Positions 16,845 to 29,556 of a DNA stretch of 64,000 nucleotides are shown piece by piece. The DNA is taken from NCBI RefSeq assembly GCF_000949135.2, contig NZ_JTAN02000010.1, positions 186,001-250,000 of the forward strand, written 5' to 3'. The DNA is from Burkholderia sp. USMB20 (GTDB taxonomy: Bacteria; Pseudomonadota; Gammaproteobacteria; Burkholderiales; Burkholderiaceae). The position numbers were made by a program, and so were the translations under genes. Below the pieces are notes generated by a model. That model worked only from the letters and a program-made list of their open reading frames with translations. It made no database searches and was not told the DNA's origin. Numbering within the stretch: position 1 is the stretch's first letter; each line of letters starts with the position of its first letter.

Positions 16845-17387
16845 TTACTGATACGAGACCGAGTACATGACCGACGTGCCGACCGAGCCGGCCGTGGCGG
16901 AACCGCCGGTTGCGACGTACTGCGCGTAGTAGTCGAGGGTTGCCGCGCCGCCGGAAATCGGAACGACCTGCGAGTTTTGCTGCGCCAGGGCCGCTCCGAG
17001 CTTGATGCTCGAGCCGTCCTTGTTCAGCAGGCCGACCTCGACGTTCTTCGCATCACCGGTCGCGTTGAACAACTGGCCCGTCTGCGCGTTGACGGTCGTG
17101 CCCGGCTCGAAGTACACCGATGCATTGCCCGAGTTCGGCGAGCAGTTCGACAGTGCGATGCGGAACGGCTTGCGGCCGGCCGTCGAGCCAGGCGCGCTCA
17201 GCGCCGACGTCGACACGTTGGGCAGCGTGACGGTGAAGTCCTTGCCGCCGCCGTCGCCGGAGATGTTGCAGGTCTGGGCAGTGATCTCGCCGGTGATCGT
17301 GATCGTGCCGTCGGCTGCCTGGGCCGACGAAGCAACGGCCAGGAGACCCGCTGCCGCGATCAGAATGGGAAGTGCTTTTTTGGACAT
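16845..17387 (-). CDS. Type 1 fimbrial major subunit (first gene of operon)
   Basis: This 180-residue FimA-class pilin has a clear signal peptide (MSKKALPILIAAAGLLAVAS, cleaved after AQA), the Cys pair (AQTCNISG and LSNCSPNSG), and a C-terminal SVMYSVSYQ strand. I chose the ATG at 17387; the open frame runs 15 codons further but lacks signal-peptide character. It heads the fimbrial operon and is followed by a strong hairpin, consistent with high subunit expression. It is paralogous to the subunit at 11303-11845, differing mainly in the loop after residue 125. Confidence 0.92.
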   Translation of the reverse strand: MSKKALPILIAAAGLLAVASSAQAADGTITITGEITAQTCNISGDGGGKDFTVTLPNVSTSALSAPGSTAGRKPFRIALSNCSPNSGNASVYFEPGTTVNAQTGQLFNATGDAKNVEVGLLNKDGSSIKLGAALAQQNSQVVPISGGAATLDYYAQYVATGGSATAGSVGTSVMYSVSYQ

Positions 17388-17991
17388 GAAAGTACCCGTT
17401 AGTAAGGAGTCCTGCGTCGAAGGACGACGCACCGACGTTTCCTGAACGCTGTCTGTCGACGTCGTTGAAACGGAACTGAAGCGGCGACAGGAAACGGGGG
17501 ATATTGTTGATTTTTAAGGGAGTTGAAAGAATTGGACGATTACTAATCTGCTTGTGGATTTATTAGGTCAAGTACTAATTTCTTTTAAAAATCGTCAGAC
17601 ATACGGGCTCGGTGCACATCGTCGCTGGGCGCGGGTGCAGTCGGAGCGGGGCAGGGGGCATTCAGTGGGGTTGAGGGGGGGACGTTGCGAACGCCCGGGC
17701 GAGTTGGCGGCGGATGCTGGCGGGATGTGGCCTTGAGCGGGCGCCACAGATGCAGGTTAATGAAGAGGAATCCTGATAATTAATGGCGCCCATTCAAGTG
17801 CGTGGCTGCATCGGTTCGTTCGTCAGTCGTGTCGATCGTCACAAAGGCTGACGACGCCCGGGCAAAGTGCGCATGGATGGGCGTGGCCTGCATCGGGCCG
17901 CTCAAACCGGAAATGGCGCTTGATTCAGTGGTGGGCGGCCGTTACGCGGATGTGCCGGATCGTGCGTCGATTTGCGCGTGCGCGCCGGGCA
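17388..17991. other. Intergenic region upstream of the fimbrial operon
   Basis: About 600 bp without a supported gene. The section 17495-17600 is AT-rich with repeats and probably contains the fimbrial promoter and control sites. The 17600-17990 section has ordinary composition, with only short open frames that show no protein family. Confidence 0.5.
17535..17596 (-). promoter_or_regulatory. Repeat-rich control region of the fimbrial operon
   Basis: An inverted repeat GACGATT (17535-17541) / AATCGTC (17590-17596) encloses two direct copies of TACTAAT (17541-17547 and 17573-17579) and a partial inverted copy TATTAG (17561-17566). The block is AT-rich and 150-210 bp upstream of the first fimbrial subunit. 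It looks like a binding array for a regulator, but no specific one is recognised. Confidence 0.4.
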
Positions 17992-18620
17992 TCACTGCAG
18001 AATCAACCGCAAATGCGCATCGGCCTGTTCCCCGGGCGGCTTCTGGAACCCGCCTTTTGCAAAGCGATGCCACCGGCCGATCACATAGCTGACGAGCAGG
18101 CTTGCGCGCGCGGCGGGATCGTAATCGGCCGGCAGCACGAACGGCGCCGCGCCGTCGGGCGCCTGGGATTCGGTGCGCGCGACCCGCAGGCACTGCTTGA
18201 CGGTCGCCTCGATTCGGTCGACGAGCTGGTTCACGCGCTCGGTGAGCCGCTCGTCCTCGCCGACCAGCGCCTCGCCGGTCAGCACGCGCGTCATGCCGGG
18301 GTTCTTCGCGGCGAAATTGAGCATCGTCAGCGCGATCGTGCGTGCCTGCAGCACGCCGTTCGGCTCCTTCGCGACGATCTGGTTGACGAGGCCGAACAGC
18401 GCCTGCTCGATGAACTCGATCAGCCCTTCGTACATCTTCGCCTTGCTGGAGAAGTGCCGGTACAGCGCGGCTTCCGACACGTCGAGCCGGGCCGCGAGCG
18501 AGGCCGTCGTGATTTTTTCGGGCTTCGGCGCCTCCAGCATCGCGGCGAGCGTCTGCAGGATCATCACGCGCCGCTCGCCCGGCTTCGGGCGCGGGCGGGA
18601 CGGCGTGGCCTGGTCTTCCG

Positions 18621-22385
<3,765 letters not shown>

Positions 22386-22398
22386 ACGGAGAAACCAC

Positions 22399-22941
22399 AT
22401 GAGCGAGAACAATTTCCTGGTGATCGACGACAACGAGGTGTTCGCGGGCACGCTCGCGCGCGGCCTCGAGCGCCGCGGCTACGCGGTCCAGCAGGCGCAC
22501 GACAAGGAGGCGGCGCTGCGGCTCGCGGCCGGCGGCAAGTTCCAGTTCATCACCGTCGACCTGCATCTCGGCGACGATTCGGGGCTGAGCCTGATCGCGC
22601 CGCTGTGCGACCTGCAGCCCGACGCGCGGATCCTCGTGCTGACCGGCTACGCGAGCATCGCGACCGCCGTGCAGGCCGTGAAGGAAGGCGCCGACAACTA
22701 TCTCGCGAAGCCGGCGAACATCGAGTCGATCCTGGCCGCGCTGCAGACCAACGCGAGCGAGGTGCAGGCCGACGAGGCGCTCGAGAATCCGGTCGTGCTG
22801 TCGGTCGACCGGCTCGAATGGGAGCACATCCAGCGCGTGCTCGCGGAGAACAACAACAACATTTCGGCAACCGCGCGCGCGCTGAACATGCACCGTCGCA
22901 CGCTGCAGCGCAAGCTCGCGAAGAAGCCGGTGCGGCAGTAA
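22399..22941 (+). CDS. regA: RegA/PrrA/ActR-like response regulator
   Basis: This 180-residue protein has a receiver domain (acidic pair at 10-11, phospho-acceptor Asp54 in ITVDLHLGDDSG, Lys in LAKPANIE) and a C-terminal Fis-type helix-turn-helix (ISATARALNMHRRTLQRKL, about 152-172). Family members control genes for respiration and redox balance. The ATG at 22399 follows a GGAGA site, and the gene is cotranscribed with the RegB-like kinase. A convergent terminator follows. Confidence 0.9.
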   Translation: MSENNFLVIDDNEVFAGTLARGLERRGYAVQQAHDKEAALRLAAGGKFQFITVDLHLGDDSGLSLIAPLCDLQPDARILVLTGYASIATAVQAVKEGADNYLAKPANIESILAALQTNASEVQADEALENPVVLSVDRLEWEHIQRVLAENNNNISATARALNMHRRTLQRKLAKKPVRQ

Positions 22942-22976
22942 GCGGCGCGGCGGCAGCGGCCGGCCGCCCCCAACGA

Positions 22977-23007
22977 AAACGGGCGGCCCCGAAGGAGCCG
23001 CCCGTTT
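22977..23007. terminator. Bidirectional terminator between regA and hslU
   Basis: AAACGGGCGGC (22977-22987) pairs with GCCGCCCGTTT (22997-23007) around a nine-base loop, with A and T edges, between two convergent genes. Confidence 0.8.
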
Positions 23008-23027
23008 CGCATTCGCCGCCGCGCGCG

Positions 23028-24371
23028 TTACAGCACGTAGCGCGACAGGTCTTCGTCCTGCGACACTTCGCCGAGCGCACGGTCGACATACTGCGCGTCG
23101 ATCGTCACGCGCTCGCCGGCGTGGTTGCCGGCCGAGAACGACACTTCCTCGAGCAGCTTCTCGATCACCGTGTAGAGCCGGCGCGCACCGATGTTCTCGG
23201 TCTTCTCGTTGACCGCGTACGCGATCTCGGCCAGGCGGCGGATGCCGTCTTCGGCGAACTCGAGCTGCACGTCTTCAGTGGCGAGCAGCGCCTGGTACTG
23301 TTTGACGAGGCTGGCATCGGTCGCGACGAGGATTGCCTCGAAATCCTTCACCGACAGCGAGTCGAGCTCGACGCGGATCGGGAAGCGGCCCTGCAGTTCG
23401 GGAATCAGGTCGCTCGGCTTCGCGAGGTGGAATGCGCCGCTCGCGATGAACAGGATGTGATCGGTCTTCACCATCCCGTACTTCGTGTTGACCGTCGTGC
23501 CCTCGACGAGCGGCAGCAGGTCGCGCTGCACGCCCTGACGCGACACTTCGCCGCCGCTGCCTTCGTTGTTGCGCGACGTGATCTTGTCGATCTCGTCGAG
23601 GAACACGATGCCGTTCTGCTCGACGTTCTGCACGGCCTTCGTCTTCACTTCCTCGTCGTTGAGCATCTTCGCCGCTTCCTCGTCGGTCAGCAGCTTCAGC
23701 GCTTCCTTGATCTTCACCTTGCGGCGCTGCTTCTTGCCGCTGCCGAGGTTCGAGAACATCGAGCGGATCTGCTCGGTCATCTCTTCCATCCCCGGCGGCG
23801 CCATGATGTCCATGCCGGCCGACGGCTGCTCGAGGTCGAGCTCGACTTCCTTGTCGTCGAGCTGGCCTTCGCGCAGGCGCTTGCGGAAGGTCTGGCGCGT
23901 CGCGTTGTTGTCGTCGTTCGCGTGGTCGGCATTGCCGCCGAAGCCCACCGCGCGCGGTTGCGGCAGCAGGATGTCGAGGATGCGGTCTTCCGCCTGGTCG
24001 GTGGCCTTGCTGCGCACCTTGCGCATCTCGGATTCGCGCGTCTGCTTGACCGAGATCTCGATCAGGTCGCGCACGATGCTGTCGACGTCGCGGCCGACGT
24101 AGCCGACTTCGGTGAACTTGGTCGCTTCGATCTTGATGAACGGCGCGTCGGCGAGCTTCGCGAGGCGTCGTGCGATTTCGGTCTTGCCGACGCCCGTCGG
24201 CCCGATCATCAGGATGTTCTTCGGCGTGATTTCCTGGCGCAGCGGGTCGGCGACCTGCTGGCGGCGCCAGCGGTTGCGCAGCGCGACCGCGACGGCCTTC
24301 TTCGCCTTGGCCTGGCCGATGATGTGCTTGTCGAGTTCCGAGACGATCTCGGCAGGGGTCATGGTGCTCAT
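23028..24371 (-). CDS. hslU: HslU ATPase subunit of the HslUV protease
   Basis: The 447-residue AAA+ unfoldase has Walker A GPTGVGKT near residue 57, Walker B VFLDEIDK near 257, an inserted I-domain in between (Gln/Asp-rich, about 110-240), and the sensor-2 region [10 protein letters not shown]. The extreme C-terminus SRYVL is the tail that inserts into HslV. It unfolds substrates for HslV. The ATG at 24371 is 10 bp after the hslV stop, so the genes are one operon. Confidence 0.96.
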   Translation of the reverse strand: MSTMTPAEIVSELDKHIIGQAKAKKAVAVALRNRWRRQQVADPLRQEITPKNILMIGPTGVGKTEIARRLAKLADAPFIKIEATKFTEVGYVGRDVDSIVRDLIEISVKQTRESEMRKVRSKATDQAEDRILDILLPQPRAVGFGGNADHANDDNNATRQTFRKRLREGQLDDKEVELDLEQPSAGMDIMAPPGMEEMTEQIRSMFSNLGSGKKQRRKVKIKEALKLLTDEEAAKMLNDEEVKTKAVQNVEQNGIVFLDEIDKITSRNNEGSGGEVSRQGVQRDLLPLVEGTTVNTKYGMVKTDHILFIASGAFHLAKPSDLIPELQGRFPIRVELDSLSVKDFEAILVATDASLVKQYQALLATEDVQLEFAEDGIRRLAEIAYAVNEKTENIGARRLYTVIEKLLEEVSFSAGNHAGERVTIDAQYVDRALGEVSQDEDLSRYVL

Positions 24372-24381
24372 GGGGCGGTCC

Positions 24382-24918
24382 TTACTCGATCGTTTCGATG
24401 ATGCGGTTGTGGTTCGTGTAGATGCACATGTCGCCGGCGATCTCGAGCGACTTCTCGACGATCTCGCGCGGCGACAGCTCGGTGTTCTCCGCGAGCGCGC
24501 GGGCCGCGGCCTGCGCATAGGCGCCGCCCGAACCGATCGCGCAGATGCCGCCTTCCGGGTCGAGCACGTCGCCGTTGCCGGTGATCACGAGCGTGGTGGT
24601 CGCGTCGGCCGTGATCAGCATCGCCTCGAGGCGGCGCAGCATCCGGTCGGTGCGCCAGTCCTTCGCGAGCTCGACGGCCGCGCGGGTCAGGTTGCCCTGG
24701 TGCTTCTCGAGCTTCGCCTCGAAGCGATCGAGCAGCGAGAACGCATCGGCGGTGCCGCCCGCGAATCCGACCAGTACCTGGTTGTTGTAGATCCGCCGCA
24801 CTTTCCGCGCGCCACCCTTCATGACGATGTTGCCGAGGGTTACCTGGCCGTCGCCGCCGAGCGCGACCTTGTCGCCGCGCCGGACCGAAACGATGGTCGT
24901 GCCGTGAAATTGCTCCAT
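24382..24918 (-). CDS. hslV: HslV peptidase subunit
   Basis: This 178-residue protein is a proteasome-beta-type threonine peptidase. The short propeptide MEQFHG precedes the TT catalytic start, where Thr is the nucleophile, and the GSGGAYA loop is present. It assembles as double hexamers capped by HslU. It lies first in the hslVU operon behind a heat-shock-like promoter about 100 bp upstream. Confidence 0.95.
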   Translation of the reverse strand: MEQFHGTTIVSVRRGDKVALGGDGQVTLGNIVMKGGARKVRRIYNNQVLVGFAGGTADAFSLLDRFEAKLEKHQGNLTRAAVELAKDWRTDRMLRRLEAMLITADATTTLVITGNGDVLDPEGGICAIGSGGAYAQAAARALAENTELSPREIVEKSLEIAGDMCIYTNHNRIIETIE

Positions 24919-25017
24919 CTGCGTTCCTTGAGAAAAACGGGGAAGAGTCGGGCGGCGCGACGCGCCGCCGCGTGAATCCGCAGTGCGCCGGGGAGCGGCC
25001 CGGCGCGCGTCCGTTTC

Positions 25018-25045
25018 ATTTTAGGGCGGGCGCCGGGATATCAAG
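25018..25045 (-). promoter_or_regulatory. Sigma-32-like promoter for hslVU
   Basis: On the minus strand, CTTGATA (25039-25045) is separated by 12 bases from CCCTAAAAT (25018-25026), close to the heat-shock consensus CTTGAAA-N11-16-CCCCAT-T. This would give a 5' leader of about 90 nt before hslV, a gene that is heat-shock controlled in many proteobacteria. Confidence 0.45.
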
Positions 25046-25095
25046 AGGGGGACGCAAATCGGCCGGCGGCCCGGGAACCGGTGCCGGAAAAACAA

Positions 25096-25121
25096 AAAGC
25101 GCGCGGCAGGCCGCGCGCTTT
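25096..25121 (-). terminator. Terminator downstream of dksA
   Basis: AAAGCGCGCGGC (25096-25107) pairs with GCCGCGCGCTTT (25110-25121), an almost loopless 12-bp palindrome 36 bp past the dksA stop. On the minus strand it ends in T residues (CTTTTTGTTTTTCC), fitting an intrinsic terminator. Confidence 0.75.
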
Positions 25122-25156
25122 CGGGAAGCAGCGTGTCGGAGCGGAACGCCGCTCGA

Positions 25157-25573
25157 TCAGTCGCCGAACAGCTTCTGGCGCAGCTCGCGGCGCTCTTGCG
25201 CCTCGAGCGACAGCGTGGCCGTCGGACGCGCGAGCAGGCGCGGGATGCCGATCGGTTCGCCGGTTTCCTCGCACCAGCCGTAGTCGCCGGAATCGATGCG
25301 GGCGAGCGACTGCTGAACCTTCTTGAGGAGCTTGCGCTCGCGATCGCGCGTGCGCAGCTCGAGCGCGTGCTCTTCCTCGATCGTCGCGCGGTCGGCGGGA
25401 TCGGGGACGATCACCGTCTCGCGCAGGTTCTCGGTCGTCTGGCCTGCGTTCTTGAGGATGTCCGCCTGCAACTGTTCGAGCCGATTTTTGAAGAAGGCGA
25501 GCTGATCCTCATTCATGTAATCCTTGTCGCTCATCTTCAGGATTTCGGCTTCGGTCAAGAGTTTCTTCGTCAT
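25157..25573 (-). CDS. dksA: RNA polymerase-binding transcription factor DksA (single-Cys type)
   Basis: The 138-residue protein has a long coiled coil (about 25-110) with the conserved tip VPDPADRATIEEE, which reaches into the RNA polymerase secondary channel, and a C-terminal globular part. The usual four-cysteine zinc finger is reduced to one Cys (GYGWCEETGEP); the other three positions are Thr, Ser and Ala-like. This is the betaproteobacterial form, which should fold without zinc. It works with ppGpp on rRNA and amino-acid promoters by family knowledge. It stands alone between hslV and a long upstream region. Confidence 0.93.
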   Translation of the reverse strand: MTKKLLTEAEILKMSDKDYMNEDQLAFFKNRLEQLQADILKNAGQTTENLRETVIVPDPADRATIEEEHALELRTRDRERKLLKKVQQSLARIDSGDYGWCEETGEPIGIPRLLARPTATLSLEAQERRELRQKLFGD

Positions 25574-26065
25574 CTGCTTGCTTCTTCAATGTGCGGCAAA
25601 TCAGGAGATAGTGCCTGCACTTTGGGATTACCCGCAACTGCCGCTTGCAATCATTTGCGATTTGCCGCCGCGGGGCCGAAAGCCTCTGGAAAACCGGTTC
25701 TCAAATACCAGGACAGGCCTGGCGCGGATTTGCGCGCGCGGCGAACCGGTACTGCGCGGCAGATCGCATCGGCCGCGGCCGGGTGGCGGATGGGCGATCC
25801 GGCGCGGTTGCGATGCCCGGGTATTGGTTCTGCAAGAACCGGGCCTGTTATTGCCGTACTCCAGCGGGCACGTATTGTAACTGAATCGCAAGCGGGCGCC
25901 GTATCGGGTCGATCCCCGTCGGCTGCGCCAATATCTAGAAAATATAACGCGCAAATCGCGAAAAAGCGATGACGGCGAAACCCTGCCCGGAAACGGCACC
26001 CCGCAAGCGCCGCGGCCGCCCGCGAAGGCGGCCGCACGGAAGGCCTGCGACGCCGGCCCGACCGC
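25574..26065. other. Long region upstream of dksA with hairpins
   Basis: About 490 bp between dksA and the COG0523 gene, both minus strand. Overlapping open frames lack family features. GGTTCT/AGAACC (25826-25840) with flanking CCCGG/CCGGG makes a strong hairpin, and CCAGG/CCTGG forms another near 25710. The part around 25930-25965 is AT-rich (AATATCTAGAAAATATAAC). It probably contains the dksA promoter and a long leader. Confidence 0.45.
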
Positions 26066-27133
26066 TCAGGCGAGGCAGGCGTCGAGGCCGTCGGTGATCA
26101 GGTCCTGCGGCAGGTCGACGCCGATGAACACCATCTTGTTGGTCTTCTTCTCGACCGGCAGCCACTTCGCGGCGAGGTCGCTGCCCATCATCTGGTGCAC
26201 GCCCTGGAACACGACCTTGCGGTCGACGCCCTTCATGTACAGCACGCCCTTGTAGCGCAACATCCGTTCCCCATAGATCTGCAGGATGCCGCCGAGGAAA
26301 TCCTCCAGCTTGTTCGGGTCGAACGGGCGATCGTTGCGGTACACGAACGACTTGATCTTGTCGTCGTGGTGCGCGTGATGGTGATGGCCGTGGGCGTGAT
26401 CGTGCGCGCATTGACCGTGATCGTGGTCGCAATCCGCGTGATCATGGTCGTGATCGTGATGATGGTGCGCGTGGTCGTCCTCGGCGAGGAAGTCCGGGTC
26501 GATCTCGAGCTTCGCGTTCAGGTTGAAGCCGCGCAGGTCGAAGATTTCCTTGATGTCGGCTTCGCCAAAATTCACGACCTTGATCGTCGCCTTCGGGTTC
26601 ATGTGCATCAGGCGGTGCTTGAGCGCCGCGACGGCCTGGTCGTCGACGAGGTCCGACTTCGTGATGAACAGGCGATCGGCGAAGCCGACCTGGCGCTGCA
26701 CCACTTCGTGTTCGTCGAGCTGCGCGTTCGCATGCTTCGCGTCGACCAGCGTGATGACCGCGTCGAGCAGGAAATCGTCGGCGATCTCGCTGTCGATGAA
26801 GAAGGTCTGTGCGACGGGGCCCGGGTTCGCGAGGCCGGTCGTCTCGATCACGATGCGGTCGAAGTCGAGCTTGCCTTCGCGCTTCTTCGCGGCCAGATCG
26901 CCGAGCGCGCGGGCGAGGTCGCCGCGGATCGTGCAGCAGATGCAGCCGTTGCTCATCTGGATGATCTGCTCGTTCGTGTCCTGGACGAGGATCTCGTTGT
27001 CGATGTTCTCTTCGCCGAACTCGTTCTCGATCACGGCGATCTTCATGCCGTGCTGTTCGTTCAGGATGCGCTTGAGCAGCGTCGTCTTGCCGCTGCCGAG
27101 GAAGCCGGTAAGGATGGTGACGGGAGTGGCCAT
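26066..27133 (-). CDS. COG0523 GTPase metallochaperone (CobW/ZigA-like) with His-rich loop
   Basis: This 355-residue G3E GTPase has Walker A GFLGSGKTT (10-18), the metal site CICC (64-67) in NGCICCTIRGDL, and TKSD for guanine recognition (159-162). A His-rich stretch contains 19 His within residues 221-256. The C-terminal CobW domain ends with LPVEKKTNKMVFIGVDL. Such proteins insert or buffer metals, often zinc, for client enzymes. The CICC and His-rich parts support zinc or cobalt handling; the client is unknown. The ATG at 27133 fits. It lies next to the single-Cys dksA, but no clear Zur site was found. Confidence 0.87.
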   Translation of the reverse strand: MATPVTILTGFLGSGKTTLLKRILNEQHGMKIAVIENEFGEENIDNEILVQDTNEQIIQMSNGCICCTIRGDLARALGDLAAKKREGKLDFDRIVIETTGLANPGPVAQTFFIDSEIADDFLLDAVITLVDAKHANAQLDEHEVVQRQVGFADRLFITKSDLVDDQAVAALKHRLMHMNPKATIKVVNFGEADIKEIFDLRGFNLNAKLEIDPDFLAEDDHAHHHHDHDHDHADCDHDHGQCAHDHAHGHHHHAHHDDKIKSFVYRNDRPFDPNKLEDFLGGILQIYGERMLRYKGVLYMKGVDRKVVFQGVHQMMGSDLAAKWLPVEKKTNKMVFIGVDLPQDLITDGLDACLA

Positions 27134-27331
27134 GTCGGTCGCCTGTGGTTCGTGAATCGGGGTCAAAACCAGGATGTGTGCGTCGCGCCGTCGACTCGCG
27201 AGCCGGGGCGCACAACCATCCATTGAAACATACCTGTCAAGCCCTCGCCCGTCGTCCGGACGACAGGCGAGAGCGCGGTTCCGCCAGCGCACGAACGGCC
27301 GGCGAACGGGTGTGCGTCTAGATCGGGGCGA

Positions 27332-28546
27332 TCAGACGATTTGCAACAGCAGCCCCTTCAGATATTCGCCTTCCGGGAACGCGGCGAGGAGCGGGTGATC
27401 GACGCCCGCGCCGAGCCGCTTCAGGATGCGCGCGTCGACCTTCGCGTCGGCGGCCGCGCCCGCGACGATCTTCTGGAACAGGTCCATGTCGATCGCGCCC
27501 GAGCACGAGTACGTGAACAGCAGGCCGCCCGGACGCAGCAGCTTGAAGCCGCTCAGGTTGATGTCCTTGTAGGCGCGCGACGCGCGATCGACGCTGTCGC
27601 GCGTCGGCGCGAACTTCGGCGGATCGAGCACGATCAGGTCGAAGCGCTCGCCTTCGTCGACGAGGCGGCGCAGCGTCTTGAACGCGTCCGCGTCGAGCCA
27701 GGTCGCGCGGTCGGGATCGAAACCGTTCGCGACGACGTTCTGCTGCGCGAGCGCGAGCGCGTCGCCCGACGAATCGATCGACACGACGCGTTTCGCGCCG
27801 CCCTTGAGCGCCGCGAGCGAGAAGCCGCCCGTGTAGCAGAAGCAGTTCAGTACGTCGCGGCCGTCCGCGTATTGCGCGACGAGCGCGCGGTTGTCGCGCT
27901 GGTCGACGTAGAAGCCGGTCTTGTGGCCGTTCGGCACGTCGACGTGATAACGCACGCCGTTTTCGTTCGCGATCAGCGTCGCGGGCGGCGCGTCGCCGGC
28001 GAGCACGCCGGTCGTCTGCGCGAGCCCTTCCTTGTCGCGGATCGACACGTCCGAGCGTTCGTACACGTTCGGGCAGCCGGTCGCGCCGCTGAGCGCCGCG
28101 ACGATCGCATCCTTCCATGCCTCGACGCCCGCGGCCATGAACTGGCACACGAGCTGGCCGCGCGGGGCGGCGCCCGGCTCGGCCGTGTCCGCGACGTAGT
28201 AGTCGACGATCAGCCCCGGCAGCCCGTCGGCTTCGCCGAACACGAGCCGCACCGCGCCCGTGCCCGACACCATCGTCGTGCGGTGCGCGACCGCGCGCTG
28301 CACGCGGCGCTTGAAGAAGGCGTGATCGATCGGCTCATTCTCGTCGAAGCTCCACACGCGCACGCGGATCTGCGACTGCGGGCTGTACGCGCCGCGCGCG
28401 AGGAAGCGGCCGTCGTGCGCGCGCACGACCACGGTCGCGCCGGGGGCGGGCGTGCCGTCGACGCGGTCGATCGCATTGGCGTAGATCCACGGATGCCGGC
28501 GCAGCAGCGATTTTTCCTTGGACGGTCTGAGTGTGACGGTTTGCAT
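27332..28546 (-). CDS. rlmI: 23S rRNA methyltransferase RlmI-like
   Basis: The 404-residue protein has an N-terminal PUA domain (about 1-75; LRRHPWIYANAI), a middle domain, and a class I SAM-methyltransferase domain with VLNCFCYTGGFSLAA (about 240), VDSSGDALA-type acidic strand, and the catalytic-type DPPKFAPTRD motif near 295. RlmI methylates a cytosine in 23S rRNA (C1962 in E. coli). It is downstream of xerC on the same strand with a 76-bp gap. Confidence 0.88.
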   Translation of the reverse strand: MQTVTLRPSKEKSLLRRHPWIYANAIDRVDGTPAPGATVVVRAHDGRFLARGAYSPQSQIRVRVWSFDENEPIDHAFFKRRVQRAVAHRTTMVSGTGAVRLVFGEADGLPGLIVDYYVADTAEPGAAPRGQLVCQFMAAGVEAWKDAIVAALSGATGCPNVYERSDVSIRDKEGLAQTTGVLAGDAPPATLIANENGVRYHVDVPNGHKTGFYVDQRDNRALVAQYADGRDVLNCFCYTGGFSLAALKGGAKRVVSIDSSGDALALAQQNVVANGFDPDRATWLDADAFKTLRRLVDEGERFDLIVLDPPKFAPTRDSVDRASRAYKDINLSGFKLLRPGGLLFTYSCSGAIDMDLFQKIVAGAAADAKVDARILKRLGAGVDHPLLAAFPEGEYLKGLLLQIV

Positions 28547-28622
28547 GATCGGATCGATTGGGGCCGCGGACGGCGCCGGCCGTTGCCGGCCGCCGCGCGC
28601 GGCGGGTAGGGCGGGACGCGCG

Positions 28623-29543
28623 TCAGTCGCGCTTCTTCGCGCGCGGATGCGCGCTGTCGTAAATTTTCGCGAGATGCTGGAAGTCGAGCGACGTGTAGAC
28701 CTGCGTGGCGGCGACGCTCGCGTGGCCCAGCAACTCCTGCACCGCGCGCAGGTCGCCGCTCGACTGCAGCACGTGCGTCGCGAACGAATGGCGCAGCACG
28801 TGCGGGTGAACGTTGGCGGGGATGCCCGCGGCCAGCGCCGCGCGCTTCACGCGGTCGCGCACGACGCCCGGCGCCATCCGGTTGCCGCGCACGGACACGA
28901 ACAGCGGATGCGGATCGTGCTTCACGAATTCGCCGCGCACGGCGAGCCACGCGTTCAGCGCCTCGATCGCCTTGCGGCCGACCGGCACCTTGCGCTCCTT
29001 GTTGCCCTTGCCGCGCACGGTGACTTCGGCTTCGGCGAGATCGAGCCAGCCGGCCGAGCGGTAGCCGTCGGCCTGCGTGTACATGACGTCGAGCCCGACC
29101 AGCTCCGCGAGGCGCAGCCCGGACGAATAGAACAGCTCGAGGATCGCGTGATCGCGGATGCCTTCGGTCGTGCCGGCGAGCGGCGTATCCATGAGTGCGA
29201 CCGCATCGTCGACCGACAGCGCCTTGGGCAGCGATTTCTCGCGTTTGGGCGCGCGCACCCCGGCAACGGGATTCGCGGGCATCTCGATGCGCTGCGCGAG
29301 CCAGCGATAGAACGCACGCCATGCGGAAAGCCGGTGCGAGATCGAGCGAGCGGACAAGCCGCCCGCGTGCGCGCGCACGACCGCGCCGCGCATGTCGGCG
29401 GCCGTCAGCGCGTCGAGCGGGCGGCCGGCGGCGAGTTTCTTCAATTCGTCGAGTTCGTGCGTGTACGCACGCAGCGTGTGTTCCGACAGCTGCCTGACGT
29501 GTTTCAGGTTCGACAGGTAGGCGGCGATCGGATCGTCGGTCAT
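28623..29543 (-). CDS. xerC: Tyrosine recombinase XerC
   Basis: This 306-residue site-specific recombinase resolves chromosome dimers at dif with XerD. An N-terminal SAM-like domain (about 1-90) precedes the catalytic domain. Active-site residues are visible: Arg in SSGLRLAEL, Lys in RGKGNKERKVP, His-Arg in HVLRHSFATH, His in LLGHASVAATQ, and the Tyr nucleophile in QVYTSLD. The ATG at 29543 gives the standard length. It follows DUF484 by 13 bp, the same order as dapF-DUF484-xerC elsewhere. Confidence 0.95.
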   Translation of the reverse strand: MTDDPIAAYLSNLKHVRQLSEHTLRAYTHELDELKKLAAGRPLDALTAADMRGAVVRAHAGGLSARSISHRLSAWRAFYRWLAQRIEMPANPVAGVRAPKREKSLPKALSVDDAVALMDTPLAGTTEGIRDHAILELFYSSGLRLAELVGLDVMYTQADGYRSAGWLDLAEAEVTVRGKGNKERKVPVGRKAIEALNAWLAVRGEFVKHDPHPLFVSVRGNRMAPGVVRDRVKRAALAAGIPANVHPHVLRHSFATHVLQSSGDLRAVQELLGHASVAATQVYTSLDFQHLAKIYDSAHPRAKKRD

Positions 29544-29556
29544 CGCGGGAGCGATC

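Noticed and set aside
24112-24975. 287-residue plus-strand open frame across hslU/hslV
   Set aside because: It is the antisense shadow of well-supported hslU and hslV.
25628-26037. Overlapping open frames upstream of dksA
   Set aside because: No recognised family and several frames equally open; the hairpins suggest a leader region.
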